From Zerene cesonia (lineage: Eukaryota > Arthropoda > Insecta > Lepidoptera > Pieridae), in assembly GCF_012273895.1 (NCBI RefSeq), contig NC_052111.1, positions 6,634,001-6,698,000 on the forward strand: a stretch of 64,000 nt of DNA. The letters run 5' to 3'. Position numbers and translations under genes: made by a program. This document shows positions 39,906-51,700 of the stretch, piece after piece. Numbering within the stretch: position 1 is the stretch's first letter; every line of letters begins with the position of its first letter. The notes below the pieces were generated by a model. It was not told the origin of the DNA. It saw only the letters and a program-made list of their open reading frames with translations, and searched no databases.

Positions 39906-40474
39906 ATTTATTTAATTTAACAACGCATTTTTATTTAAAATATCCTTACCTAATTGCCTGGTGTGTGTGAGTCTACGAACTTAAATGAAAAAATCACTAT
40001 TACTACGAAAAATAACAAGAAAAACTAAAGAGAAAGTTATATCATATCTAAAACCTGAAATTTAAGTTGTTATAAGCCTAATATTTGAAAATGAAATCGC
40101 ACCTAGTCAGAGTATAATCATGAAACAGATTATAAGTTGTTCTTTCAGTTCACTAAAATAATTTGATACTATGATATGTACAAAATATAAATATATGTTA
40201 ACTGTTATTCGCAAAAGTAATAAATGAACCGGCAATTAATTGGTTTAATATTTTATTTGCACTTTTCGTTTTCTCAAACATTCTAAATCAGAAAAATAAT
40301 AAATATACTACACTATTGTATTATTCCATACTGACAACCTTATCATTGAAAAGCCGGCTAGATCAAGGGCGACTTATTCTTGTGTAGGCAAGGTTCTCAT
40401 AAAAAATGAAATTTCAATCATAGCACCTGCCTAAATGAATTCTACGAACGCAATTCAAGGTCTAAGTCAAACCA
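39906..40474. other. Intergenic spacer between Cda5 and the ionotropic receptor
   Basis: About 570 nt of AT-rich sequence with no coding potential seen. It must hold the promoter of the downstream receptor gene, unless an upstream non-coding exon exists. Confidence 0.5.
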
Positions 40475-40482
40475 TATATAAG
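40475..40482 (+). promoter_or_regulatory. TATA box of the ionotropic receptor gene
   Basis: TATATAAG stands 57 nt before the ATG at 40532 and only 18 nt before the in-frame ATG at 40493. With the usual 25-31 nt between TATA and the RNA start, transcription would begin near 40,503-40,507, after the first ATG. If this TATA is used, translation starts at 40532. A random TATATAAG in AT-rich DNA is possible. Confidence 0.4.
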
Positions 40483-40531
40483 AATCGTTCAGATGTTTGG
40501 CAGACATTATAAATTGTGTAGTTGCACCACA

Positions 40532-43500
40532 ATGCAACTATTATATTTCTTTCTAATTTACATCAAAATCGTAGAATGCAAGGAAGAAGTTGAGTATTAC
40601 CCATCGATGCGAGAGTTAAGAAACTCTCGTGGAGGGCTAGCTGGAATGAGGAAATATGAAAATAATTTAATCCATAAAATGAACCAGGAAAACCAAAAAC
40701 CACGTCGAATTTTCAATGAAAATAAAGAACGAATTCTTAAAAATATGACTAAACGAGCGACAGATCCTGTTTTCCATGGCTACCCTAAAACTATAGAAGA
40801 ATTGTGGCACGAGAAATTTCTCAAGTTAGATGGAGCTTTTGACCAAACACCGTCCCTCATACTTTTAATACAAAATGTCACACTGACTTATTTAAATGAT
40901 TGTACTCCAGTTCTCCTTTACGACAGTCAGATAAAGTCAGCCAATACGTATCTTTTTCAAAATTTATTCAAAACGTTTCCGGTGTCCTTTGTACATGGCT
41001 ATATTGACAGCACTGATGCGTTACAGGAGCCGAAACTGTTACATCCAAAACAGGAGTGTTTGCATTTCATATTATTTTTAAATGATGTTAAAAGGAGTGC
41101 TAAGATATTAGGAAAACAACCTAAAAGTAAAGTGGTTGTGGTAGCCAATGCCTCACAATGGGCAGTACAAGAGTTCTTATCGAGTCCACAATCTAGAGTT
41201 TTCATTGATTTACTTGTTATTGGTCAAAGCTTTAAAGATGATGACAATACACTGGTAAGTTTATATAGAAATTAAACAAATAGTAATGATATATATATAT
41301 CTGTTCAACTGAGATCAAATCAAATCCATAGGAAGCACCATACATACTGTATACTCATAATTTGTACACGGATGGATTGGGCTCTAGCGAACCACGCATT
41401 CTTGTATCCTGGACTCATGGAAAGTTTTCGAGAAATGTAAACTTGTTCCCAACCAAAATGTCTGAGGGGTACGCTGGGCACAGATTTCTTATAGCTGCAG
41501 CTAATCAACCTCCATATGTGTTCAAGAGGTTGGTAAATTTGTCCGAAATTAACTCATTGTTCAATCTTCAAAGTATTAAAACTATATTACATTCATATTT
41601 AGGTCGACACTCAATACTAAGAGCGGCGTTTCTCAAACGACTTGGGATGGTGTGGAAATAAGAATTCTTAAGATATTAGCTGAAAGGAATAACTTCTCAA
41701 TAGAAATTGTTGAATCACGGGATCCAAATTTGGGGTAATATTCTATTAATGAAGTTAATCGTACCTACTGTCGCATTTTGATATGTTATTTTAATTGAGT
41801 AACCGTTTATTATTAAATCAATTAGACCTGGTGATGCAGTAGCTAAAGAAGTAGCCTTAGGGAAAGCTGATGTAGGAGTTGCTGGACTGTATGTAACGAG
41901 CGAAAGGATGAGAGATATGGATTTAAGCTTTGGACATTCTCAGGATTGCGCTGTTTTTGTTACTCTTACATCAACTGCGCTACCACGGTTAGTAATGTTA
42001 CTACATGTATTATTTTTTGTGCAGTTCTTTATCTACTCTATGGTTATTAATTCTAGATATCGTGCGATCCTGGGTCCCTTCCATTGGCATGTTTGGGTTG
42101 CATTAACATTCACATATTTGATTGGAATTTTTCCTTTAGCATTTTCTGATAAACACACCTTACGACATTTAATTAATAACAGCGGTGAAGTGGAAAATAT
42201 GTTTTGGTATGTTTTTGGAACATTCACAAATTGCTTCACTTTTGTTGGAAAGAACTCTTGGAGTAAAACGACAAAAATTACAACTAGGTTGTTAATTGGT
42301 AAGCATGTATTTTAAGGCTCGCCATTGATTCTCATAGCAAGACCATTTAAAATTTTTCTTTTTCCACTAAGAAATTTATTTGACATACTTATGTATATTT
42401 GGACGGGGACGGACTTAATTGTATTTAAAAAATGCCAGCACAAAGATAATAAAATATACTGTAGGATTTTACTATCTTTTAGGTAACAATATAAGTACTT
42501 ACTTAATTTTTTGTGCTTCTTGATTGTTTTGTTATCGAAGCTAAGCAGAATACATACTTTTAATATTTATTTCATATTAAAGATCTTTTGATATTTTGTT
42601 ATAGGATGGTACTGGCTCTTTACAATTATCATTACGAGTTGCTACACAGGATGCATAATTGCGTTCGTAACTTTGCCAATTTACCCCGAAACTGTAGATA
42701 CCATTCAGCAGTTATTGAGTGGGTTTTACCGGGTCGGGACATTAGGTAAGAATCAATTGAAAAAGTTCCTTATTGACATATCGTAATAATAAATTATAAT
42801 CACTGGATATATTAACTGGACTTATATTAACTTCTAATTCTTATTAAATTCTATAGCTGTGTACGTATACATAGTTATATTAAGTTGTGAAAAAGTACGG
42901 ATCAAAACACAAGTGCACTCATTATTCCGTGTCTCGCAGTGCTACAAGAAAAAAACATCCGACAGGCGCAAGATCAAATGCTGATGGAATACATGGGAAT
43001 GGAATTTGATGTTATTGTCTTTTTATAAATAAATATTTTTTTTATAATTAATTACAATTTCTTTAGATAAAGGCGGGTGGGAAAGATGGTTTGTAAACTC
43101 ATCAGACCAAATGACAAACAAACTTCTAAAGAAAGTGGAATTAGTTCCTGATATACAAACAGGCATTCGAAATATAACGAAGGCATTTTTCTGGCCGTAT
43201 GCCTTTTTAGGATCGAAGGCAGAACTCGAATACCTTATACAGTCAAATTTTTCCAAGTCAGAGTAAGTTTTGCGAAAAAATTTTATTATACTGTACCAGG
43301 ATAGATTACTTAGAGGTCGCTAAAAGTCTATGCGTTTTACGTTCCTCTAAATTATGGTCCTACATATTCAGAAATTAATTCCAAAAATAAGTAGGTAAGC
43401 CAAATTTACATACATTAATGATCATAAAAATGACACAACTACTTTATTAATCAGGATAAAAATATCTGATATTATATTTTATATCAATTTAAATTAAATT

Positions 43501-44391
43501 TATAATTTCAGATCAAAGCGGGCCGTTCTCCATATATCTAATGAATGCTTTGTCCCATTTGGTGTGACAATAAGCTTTCCGAATAACTCTATATACACAA
43601 CAAAATTGAGTAACGATATAAGGAAACTGTTACAAACAGGAATTATCGACAAAATTACTGATGAAGTCCGCTGGGAAATACAAAGAAGTAGTACAGGAAA
43701 GCTTTTATCGGTAACATACTTTCCTTTACTGTAAAGCAACTTGTTTTGCTTAGACACAGTTTGATCTCGACCTTTGGCAATATAAATAGAATGCTGATAT
43801 ATTGTAAGAATATGCTAATGTTTGCTTTAAATGTTAAACTTTCATGGTTTGGTTCAGGTAAAATCATCAAGCCTATCATCGAATTCTCTAGAAGAAAAAG
43901 GGTTGACGCTAGAGGATACGCAAGGCATGTTCCTTTTACTTGGCGCCGGGTTCCTCATAGCAACTACAGCTTTATTATCAGAATGGATGGGAGGCTTCAC
44001 GCGAAGGTGTCGGAATATACGACCGCTGAGTTCTACTACCCAGGAAAATATAACCAATACATGTTATCCTGAAGTATTGGCAGACATCGATAATAAACCA
44101 CAAATAAATACAAGGTCTGCAAGCATAGAATCTACGGATACCCTCGATAGTCAGGTATTACATTTTAATCAAGAATCGATTGTGGTGCATAACAATGCTG
44201 ATGATTCCACGTGGGATTCTAGACTCTCAAGTTCCGTCGATTTAGACAAGGAAATCCAAAACATATTCATGAAAGATGAAAAACCTTTTCGTTGTGAGAA
44301 ACGAAAAATAGATATGACAAAATCAAAGTCGATTGAAAAATCGAGACAAGATACAGCTTCAAATGTCTTTGGTGACCATATCACTGAATAA
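40532..44391 (+). CDS. Ir21a: Ionotropic receptor, IR21a type
   Basis: Ligand-gated-channel-like sensory receptor of the variant glutamate receptor family. In Drosophila, Ir21a acts with Ir25a and Ir93a in cool sensing. Exons: 40532-41254, 41332-41528, 41603-41734, 41826-41987, 42057-42298, 42605-42745, 43067-43262, 43512-43710, 43858-44391. They join in frame to 841 residues plus stop, about the length I recall for Drosophila Ir21a. Layout: signal peptide (MQLLYFFLIYIKIVEC); N-terminal domain to about 270; S1 lobe (GHRFLIAAANQPPYVFKR ... GKADVGVAGLYVTSERM) about 280-405; TM1 about 416-434; pore loop (EVENMFWYVFGTFTNCFTFVG); TM2 about 487-510 (WYWLFTIIITSCYTGCIIAF); S2 lobe (GGWERWF, FFWPYAFLGSKAELEY) about 533-680; TM3 about 688-708 (GMFLLLGAGFLIATTALLS); then a polar tail of about 130 residues. 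I chose the ATG at 40532 over 40493 because of the TATA position and signal peptide. Subfamily naming is from memory of conserved S2 motifs and not searched. Confidence 0.85.
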
Positions 44392-44392
44392 A
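44387..44392 (+). terminator. Ir21a: Poly(A) signal overlapping the receptor stop codon
   Basis: AATAAA is formed by the last coding bases and the TAA stop (GAA TAA A). If used, the 3' untranslated region would be only some 20-30 nt, since cleavage would occur near 44,405-44,420. Whether cells use it is unknown. No other strong AATAAA is seen on the + strand in the next 100 nt. Confidence 0.4.
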
Positions 44393-47300
44393 AGCATTTT
44401 ATCTAACTTAAGGGTGTATATACTAAAATAATATACGAAATTGACATCCAACTCTTTATTATCCTTCGAACAGTCATCAAAATAATTTATAACAATTTTC
44501 TAACACTGTCCATTAACATTAATATTTCATTCAGCCACTGAGATGTTTATTATTCATTTATACAAATGGCAGAACCACATCTGCTGCGCAAAATACGCTG
44601 CCGTAAGACCTAGATAATGCATTATTGGGCCCGGCCACATCTTACAAAATAATTACACATTATGACTTAACCCGTGTGATACCTTCGAAATATCGAGAGT
44701 TTCGCCACGGCTAGCAGTAAAAATATCGATAAAATACAACAGATTTTGCATTCTTTGTAAATTCAAACGAAAATATAACTAGTACCTACCTAAGCAATAT
44801 TGTTATCTCTGATGTATTGCACAACTGCTGTTACGAGTGATTAAGTGGGAAATCGACTGAGTATTCATAAAGGATATGTATTATAGTCCTACATACTATC
44901 TGGGTTGTTCTCGCTAGCTGTGAGACAATAGCAAAGTCGAAAAACAAGAAAAACATTGCGTTACATCTAATGTTCGGAACCCGAGGGTTTCTGATAATTT
45001 ATACTTATGACTAACTTCATAAATGCAATGATCTCACACTACAATGAGACAGGCTTATTGCTATTGTACCACAGCAACATTACGGGTAAAACATACACAA
45101 TGGTACATCTAAAAACAAACCAAGCAAACCATTTATACAAAAACACACAACACAGTTGTGCGTGAAATGAATATAATATTATATTAATTATTTATAAGTG
45201 AAATCATTCCCGATAGCAAATCTCACAACCTCGGAAATTATGCTCCCAATACCAGCTTACTGTTTTATATTACAAGTCGATATAATTAAAGTGCAATCGA
45301 CAAAAAGTCTATGATGTTTTTACATAATATAAATATGGATAAGATTTAATGATTGATACTTAGTTCTAATCGGATATCGTCCAACACAGATTATTATTAT
45401 TATTATATATTATATAGTTAAATCTTTTAAGAAACTTCGTGCAGTTCGTGATAGGTATCGGCGACATCTACATACATTTACTTATTTTTATTTTCATTAT
45501 GAAATAAAATTAAGAATGCCTCTTAGTTTATGTTGAGAAGACGTAATAACAACATTTAAAAATTTATAGGAAGTAATATAGTTGAACTAAATTTTATTAT
45601 GCAATAAATAAGATGGGTTTAGTATTAGTAACACATATAAAATATTATAATATAATATTGGCCAAATAAAAATTTGAGCAAATTTTAACGAATATAGCAC
45701 ACATAGATATGAAAGGAACTTTTAGGAACAATCGAGAAACATCTTAATTTCAACGAAAGTTAACAATATTAAAGAATATGAATCTTAGAGTGCAGTGTCA
45801 GTATCACAATCATGCTAACATTTTTTATAAGAATATTTCCCCATATTCGGGACAAAGTTTATTATGCATCGGTATTAAAATATTACATTTTAACTAGGTG
45901 TGTATAATATCATACAATGTGAAAATACATTTCTTACTCGTTCAGACTTTTGAACTTCAAACTGGATACTTCCCTGTACAAATTCAACAAACATATCATT
46001 TTGTTATTGTGATTTGAAGTTTTACAGTAATCGGACTATGATATATCTATACAAGTATTAAAATAGTGATTTTTACATATAACAACAATCGTATAATTGG
46101 TTTTTATTTACAGACTTAGTTCGTACAAATAAAATAAAATACGTGAATTCGATATTGACTTGAAACGATTAGTAAATGTTCCAATAACATTCTCTTAATT
46201 TTTTTTTTTTATAAAATGTGAATGAGATAATGTATACACGCTATGTTTATGTTTATATTACAAAGTTTTTAATATGGGTACACTTAGGCACTGTGAACAA
46301 GGCAACTACAGTGTGAATAATACAAGTGGTCCAAATTAAAAAGCGAAACAGGTTATTATAAGGGTACAGTTAGTTAAATATATATTTTTAATATGCAATA
46401 GGAAGTAGCTCCAAATAAGTATATCTTTATTCAATAAGAAGTGGTATATAATTAAACTTTCAATGATTATACAACATCTAAAAATATGGTGATTTGTGAT
46501 TTTGTAGTGCTATCAAAATATTTTATTTGTGAAAATATATTTTTTGTGTTAAAGCTTATAGTATTATGATTGTGATTACGATGCTTCAGATCACATTAAC
46601 AAAACGTAATATATAACAACAAGCTTCACCATACCCATACGTTAGTACCCAATTATAGCCACTATATACTATCATGTACTTTTCAAGTACGGTCATACAT
46701 AGTGAATTATGAATTCAAATTGACTTCAATATTTGGTCTGGATGATACGCCCGCATTTTTTTGTTTGACTTCTCTGGTGGAAACAGTGATGTAAACGAGA
46801 TCTATTACAAGATTTGTAGTTTTAAAGGAGTCTAATTAACAGTATATCGTGTTCTTACAAGACGAGACTGCTTAAGGTGCGAGTTATCATAAGAATTTTA
46901 AAGCTTCGTGTGGTACATTTATATACTCGTATCTAGCTAACATTACCTACTTACAATACATAACATTCGTACCTAACGGGACGTGTATACATATTATGTA
47001 AATATCAATATTATTTTCGTGTATAAATATGTCAATACATAAAGTACATTTTCCAATACATAACTTATTATCTTCTGTGATGATGCTACACTTAATTTAC
47101 AAAGATTCAAAGTTCGGATGTCACACTATGATATTTTAAAATGGCACAAAAAAAAACTATAAAACACTAACACAAAGTCAACAGTATCTGTCTCTTTCGC
47201 ACTCGCACAAATGTCTGCGGTCTGTCGCGCACTTCACTCCTTCCCGCTGCTTATAACAGTTCACTCACCGATTGTAATATCATCTATTTCTTATCGTGAC

Positions 47301-47512
47301 TAATTTTAAATTGACTAACATTTAAGCTAAACAGACAATGGCACGGATTGCACATATAACATCTATATACAGAGGAAATTAGAAATCTATCTACGTACGC
47401 GTAGGGTTCAATTTCGAACAGAAGTCGCTACTAGTGTAATGGCGTGTAACATCGATTACGTATAAGGGTTGTGAACATTGCAAACACCAATCTACGGGGG
47501 AGGGGTGGAGGG

Positions 47513-47597
47513 GATGGCTCTTTTCCAGATCGCAGCCGTGCCATCGTAACAGCACCCGGAGTGCACCGTGCAGCACCGTTGGAAAAGAGCATTTATG
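47513..47597 (-). repeat. Hairpin and contig-end duplicate in Mef2 3' UTR
   Basis: An 11-bp perfect inverted repeat (GCTCTTTTCCA ... TGGAAAAGAGC) encloses about 50 nt rich in GTGC/GCAC motifs. The part from 47521 to 47597 is repeated exactly at 48598-48674 on the far side of the N gap, so the two are most likely the same genomic sequence seen at two contig ends. Confidence 0.75.
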
Positions 47598-48597
47598 NNN
47601 NNNNNNNNNNNNNNNNNNNNNNNNNNNNNNNNNNNNNNNNNNNNNNNNNNNNNNNNNNNNNNNNNNNNNNNNNNNNNNNNNNNNNNNNNNNNNNNNNNNN
47701 NNNNNNNNNNNNNNNNNNNNNNNNNNNNNNNNNNNNNNNNNNNNNNNNNNNNNNNNNNNNNNNNNNNNNNNNNNNNNNNNNNNNNNNNNNNNNNNNNNNN
47801 NNNNNNNNNNNNNNNNNNNNNNNNNNNNNNNNNNNNNNNNNNNNNNNNNNNNNNNNNNNNNNNNNNNNNNNNNNNNNNNNNNNNNNNNNNNNNNNNNNNN
47901 NNNNNNNNNNNNNNNNNNNNNNNNNNNNNNNNNNNNNNNNNNNNNNNNNNNNNNNNNNNNNNNNNNNNNNNNNNNNNNNNNNNNNNNNNNNNNNNNNNNN
48001 NNNNNNNNNNNNNNNNNNNNNNNNNNNNNNNNNNNNNNNNNNNNNNNNNNNNNNNNNNNNNNNNNNNNNNNNNNNNNNNNNNNNNNNNNNNNNNNNNNNN
48101 NNNNNNNNNNNNNNNNNNNNNNNNNNNNNNNNNNNNNNNNNNNNNNNNNNNNNNNNNNNNNNNNNNNNNNNNNNNNNNNNNNNNNNNNNNNNNNNNNNNN
48201 NNNNNNNNNNNNNNNNNNNNNNNNNNNNNNNNNNNNNNNNNNNNNNNNNNNNNNNNNNNNNNNNNNNNNNNNNNNNNNNNNNNNNNNNNNNNNNNNNNNN
48301 NNNNNNNNNNNNNNNNNNNNNNNNNNNNNNNNNNNNNNNNNNNNNNNNNNNNNNNNNNNNNNNNNNNNNNNNNNNNNNNNNNNNNNNNNNNNNNNNNNNN
48401 NNNNNNNNNNNNNNNNNNNNNNNNNNNNNNNNNNNNNNNNNNNNNNNNNNNNNNNNNNNNNNNNNNNNNNNNNNNNNNNNNNNNNNNNNNNNNNNNNNNN
48501 NNNNNNNNNNNNNNNNNNNNNNNNNNNNNNNNNNNNNNNNNNNNNNNNNNNNNNNNNNNNNNNNNNNNNNNNNNNNNNNNNNNNNNNNNNNNNNNNN
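47598..48597. other. Assembly gap, exactly 1,000 N
   Basis: A round-number placeholder gap. The 77 bases before it (47521-47597) are identical to the 77 bases after it (48598-48674), so the contigs probably overlap and the true distance is likely to be shorter, possibly with no missing bases. Confidence 0.9.
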
Positions 48598-48793
48598 TTT
48601 TCCAGATCGCAGCCGTGCCATCGTAACAGCACCCGGAGTGCACCGTGCAGCACCGTTGGAAAAGAGCATTTATGAGCAGGACGGTAGGGTCGAAGCTCGT
48701 TCGGCGCGGAGGGCTCGCGAGGCCTGGGCCCCCGAGGCTCTAGCAGTGCGGGTGAAGGGGCCTCGGGTAGGGACCGAAGGCCTCATAGCCTAG

Positions 48794-51700
48794 CTATGTG
48801 GCCCAGCCCTCGATCCGCGGCCGCTTCGTGTGCGGCTGCTCATAGTCCAGCGGGACGGCGTTGTGTCGCATGTCTTGGCCTACAACATACATGAATGTTC
48901 GAAATCACTAATTCGATCGATAAATAAGTAGAAAATGAACTTATGCAAACTAATTTATCTCTTTATCAAATTTGATACAGTTTAGATCAGCTGCTTCGCG
49001 TTAGAGTAAGAAACAAATTCGTTCATTCTACAAACTTCCACGTTCATAATATTACTAGTTTTCCACCAGCCGCTTCTCCCGCGTAGTCCAATGAAATTCC
49101 TATGGGAATGAGATGTTTAACCTCCGTAAAAAGTAGGCTATGTTACTCTCTCTCATCTTAATTATATATAGCCACAAAAATCTTATAAAATCGCTTACTA
49201 ACGACGTGAAAGACGAGAATATTTGTAATTATACGATGAGTATGGAAGGACGTGTCCTAAATGTGTGTGTTGCTCACCATCAAGTCCGGGCGCGAGGTGC
49301 GCGGGCTGCGGCGCGGCGGGCGGCGCGCGGTGCAGGTGGTCAGGCGCGCGCGGCGGCGACACGGGCTCCGCTTTGATCTTCACGTTGCTAGGCGACGCGG
49401 CCGGCGGCGGCGTGCCCCCGCCGAGCACTGGCAAGCTGCTACTGCAAACGATCGCCACGTTCACTTGGAGCTCGTGTGATCTACTTTGATGCTTTATACA
49501 TTGTTGTAGTGTATCGGCTGTTGTTCAGCAAAAAATTTTAATTTTGTAAACTATATACGAAATATGATTCGAAAGTACGTACTGACGAGTAAATTTACGA
49601 CGATAGCAACGATATTATGTTATTTCTATAAGGTTTTATTAAATTCATGGCTGTATGTAAATTGATATATAAACTGCAGATATTCCGTTTCACATAAATT
49701 ATAATGGATTAGCGATATGTTCATGAGACGTATAAATTTGTTGATAAGAACTAGTGCAATCATGCGTTGAAAATATGGAAATGTAGTATGAAAGTAATCA
49801 AGTGATTGCATGTTTTAATTTATTTTCATTCGTATCATATAAAAGTGCCTATAAATTAATGACGATTTTTCATACATATAGTACAAGCTTCCTGCCCGCG
49901 GCTTTGCCTGCGTGTTCTAAGGAATAGATAATTCCGGGGTTTTTATCCGAACAGGATTTCCAGGATAAAAGCTATCCTACCTTTTCTCAGGTCTTTTTTG
50001 TATCCAAATCTCATCCAAATCGGTTCAGTGGTTCAGTCGTAAAGAAGAGACAGCCAGACAGCCAGATATTAATTATGAATAATACTTAAACTTTATTACG
50101 ACAGTACTTTATAAGACAATTTAAATTATTTATTAACGCGATTAGCATAGAAAATAAATTACAAACTAGAATGGTTAAACATCACGCCTCGTCGGAAAGC
50201 AATTAGTTTTTTACCTAACTCGTTCAACATGAAAAAGAGGCACGGTAAGAAGTCTTTAGGTTGAAGCAAGCCAAGCGTGAAAAGTAATGCTACTGTGTCG
50301 AATGTTATAGATTATTTTGATCAATCTAATATCTGCTCCGATAGCCGTGATCGTCTAGTGGTTAGGACCCTACGTTGTGGCCGTAGTAACCCAGGTTCGA
50401 ATCCTGGTCACGGCAGCGTTAACGCTGTCTCGGCGGAGCTATTTTTTTGTTTTTATTCAACCATTTTTCTTAGCGATATAACTATATTTGTATACATTTA
50501 ATAATTATTTCAGAAAGATTAATTATTCTTTCTTCACATTTCATTCTGCCTATATTTTAGTAATTTTAACAAAATAATGAACGAGTTCGTGTTATTTAAC
50601 CACTCAATTTAAGCGCATGAGAAAAAAACTTATGATCACAGTGTAATGGTGTGTTAGAAACTTAGTATATAGAAAAATAATTAGTAAAATTGGGCACAGA
50701 CATGTACCTGTTGTGCTGTAGTGTCTGCAGTTGGTGCGCGCCCCACGACAGGCCTATCCCCATATCCGAGCTCATGCTGAAGTCCTGTGGTCCAAAGTTT
50801 CCGAGTCCTGAATAGCTTAGCGGTGTCTGAAATGAATACAGAATATTTGTATTATTAAAGGCATGAGAATGGCGAATGTGATGATAAGACATACGGTTCT
50901 TATGTGAAGTCAAATAATAGAGACTTTAAATAAAAACTACAAAACAAGCTTCCGTTATAGAATCAACTATTTACTTTATTATCTTAAAGTACTGAAAGGA
51001 AATTATGAGATCCTGGTAATCCTTACCAGAATAATAAAATATACATGTGAAAATAATTTTCATCGATCGACAGACCTGAGTTTGGGAAATTGATGTTTCG
51101 ATTGGCTTTAATTGGAAATAAAATAGCAAATAATTATCTAGATATTACCTTAGAATTCTTCTAGGTAATTACATGCTAGCAGTAATTCTACGTGTTAATC
51201 ATTTGAATATATTAACGAGGCATATCTTATGTAGTATAACTGTGTTTTAAATTAAAGAATAAATATTCCATGCCGACATATTTATTATTCTTTTAATGTA
51301 TAAATGTATTTTATAGCCGGATTTCGTTTATGAGGTTGACTGCCACCTTTTTCGAAAATCTGAAGGATATTTGCATTTACTTTCAATTTGGATGTGTGAC
51401 CTAAAAGCTGATATGCTAACTTGTTATTTAGATTTAATGGGATACCACTTATCATTGGAACGTAGCTGAGTTTACATTTTCTGTCAATTTATCCGCCAGT
51501 GGAGCTGTTGAACTGGACATAAGTTTATCGATTAAATTTATGTTAAAGGATATCATTTATCAAATGTTATTTAAATTTTCACTCCATATCCGCTCCGACT
51601 TTTTTCTATTCAGTCTGTGAATACTTAAAGACCGAGTTTTATGTTTATTTATTTAATTGAAATGTTATGTTATGTTTATTTTTATGTATTTTTTATGCAG

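Larger units (their letters stand above)
44420..48793 (-). other. Mef2: Region between convergent genes, probably Mef2 3' untranslated region
   Basis: About 4.4 kb of mainly AT-rich sequence with no ORF I can support, including the 1,000-N gap. It follows the Mef2 stop codon on the - strand and reaches the 3' end of the receptor gene. The first 120 nt after the Mef2 stop are GC-rich, then the sequence turns AT-rich. Many TTTATT hexamers (AATAAA on the - strand) prevent placing the 3' end. A TATTTACA near 46,107 reads as a Pumilio-type TGTAAATA on the Mef2 strand. Confidence 0.45.

Noticed and set aside
47391..48793. Several open frames of 350-440 codons on both strands
   Set aside because: They are made almost wholly of N translated as X across the 1,000-N gap; the real ends are the duplicated 77 bp and the Mef2 last exon in other frames.
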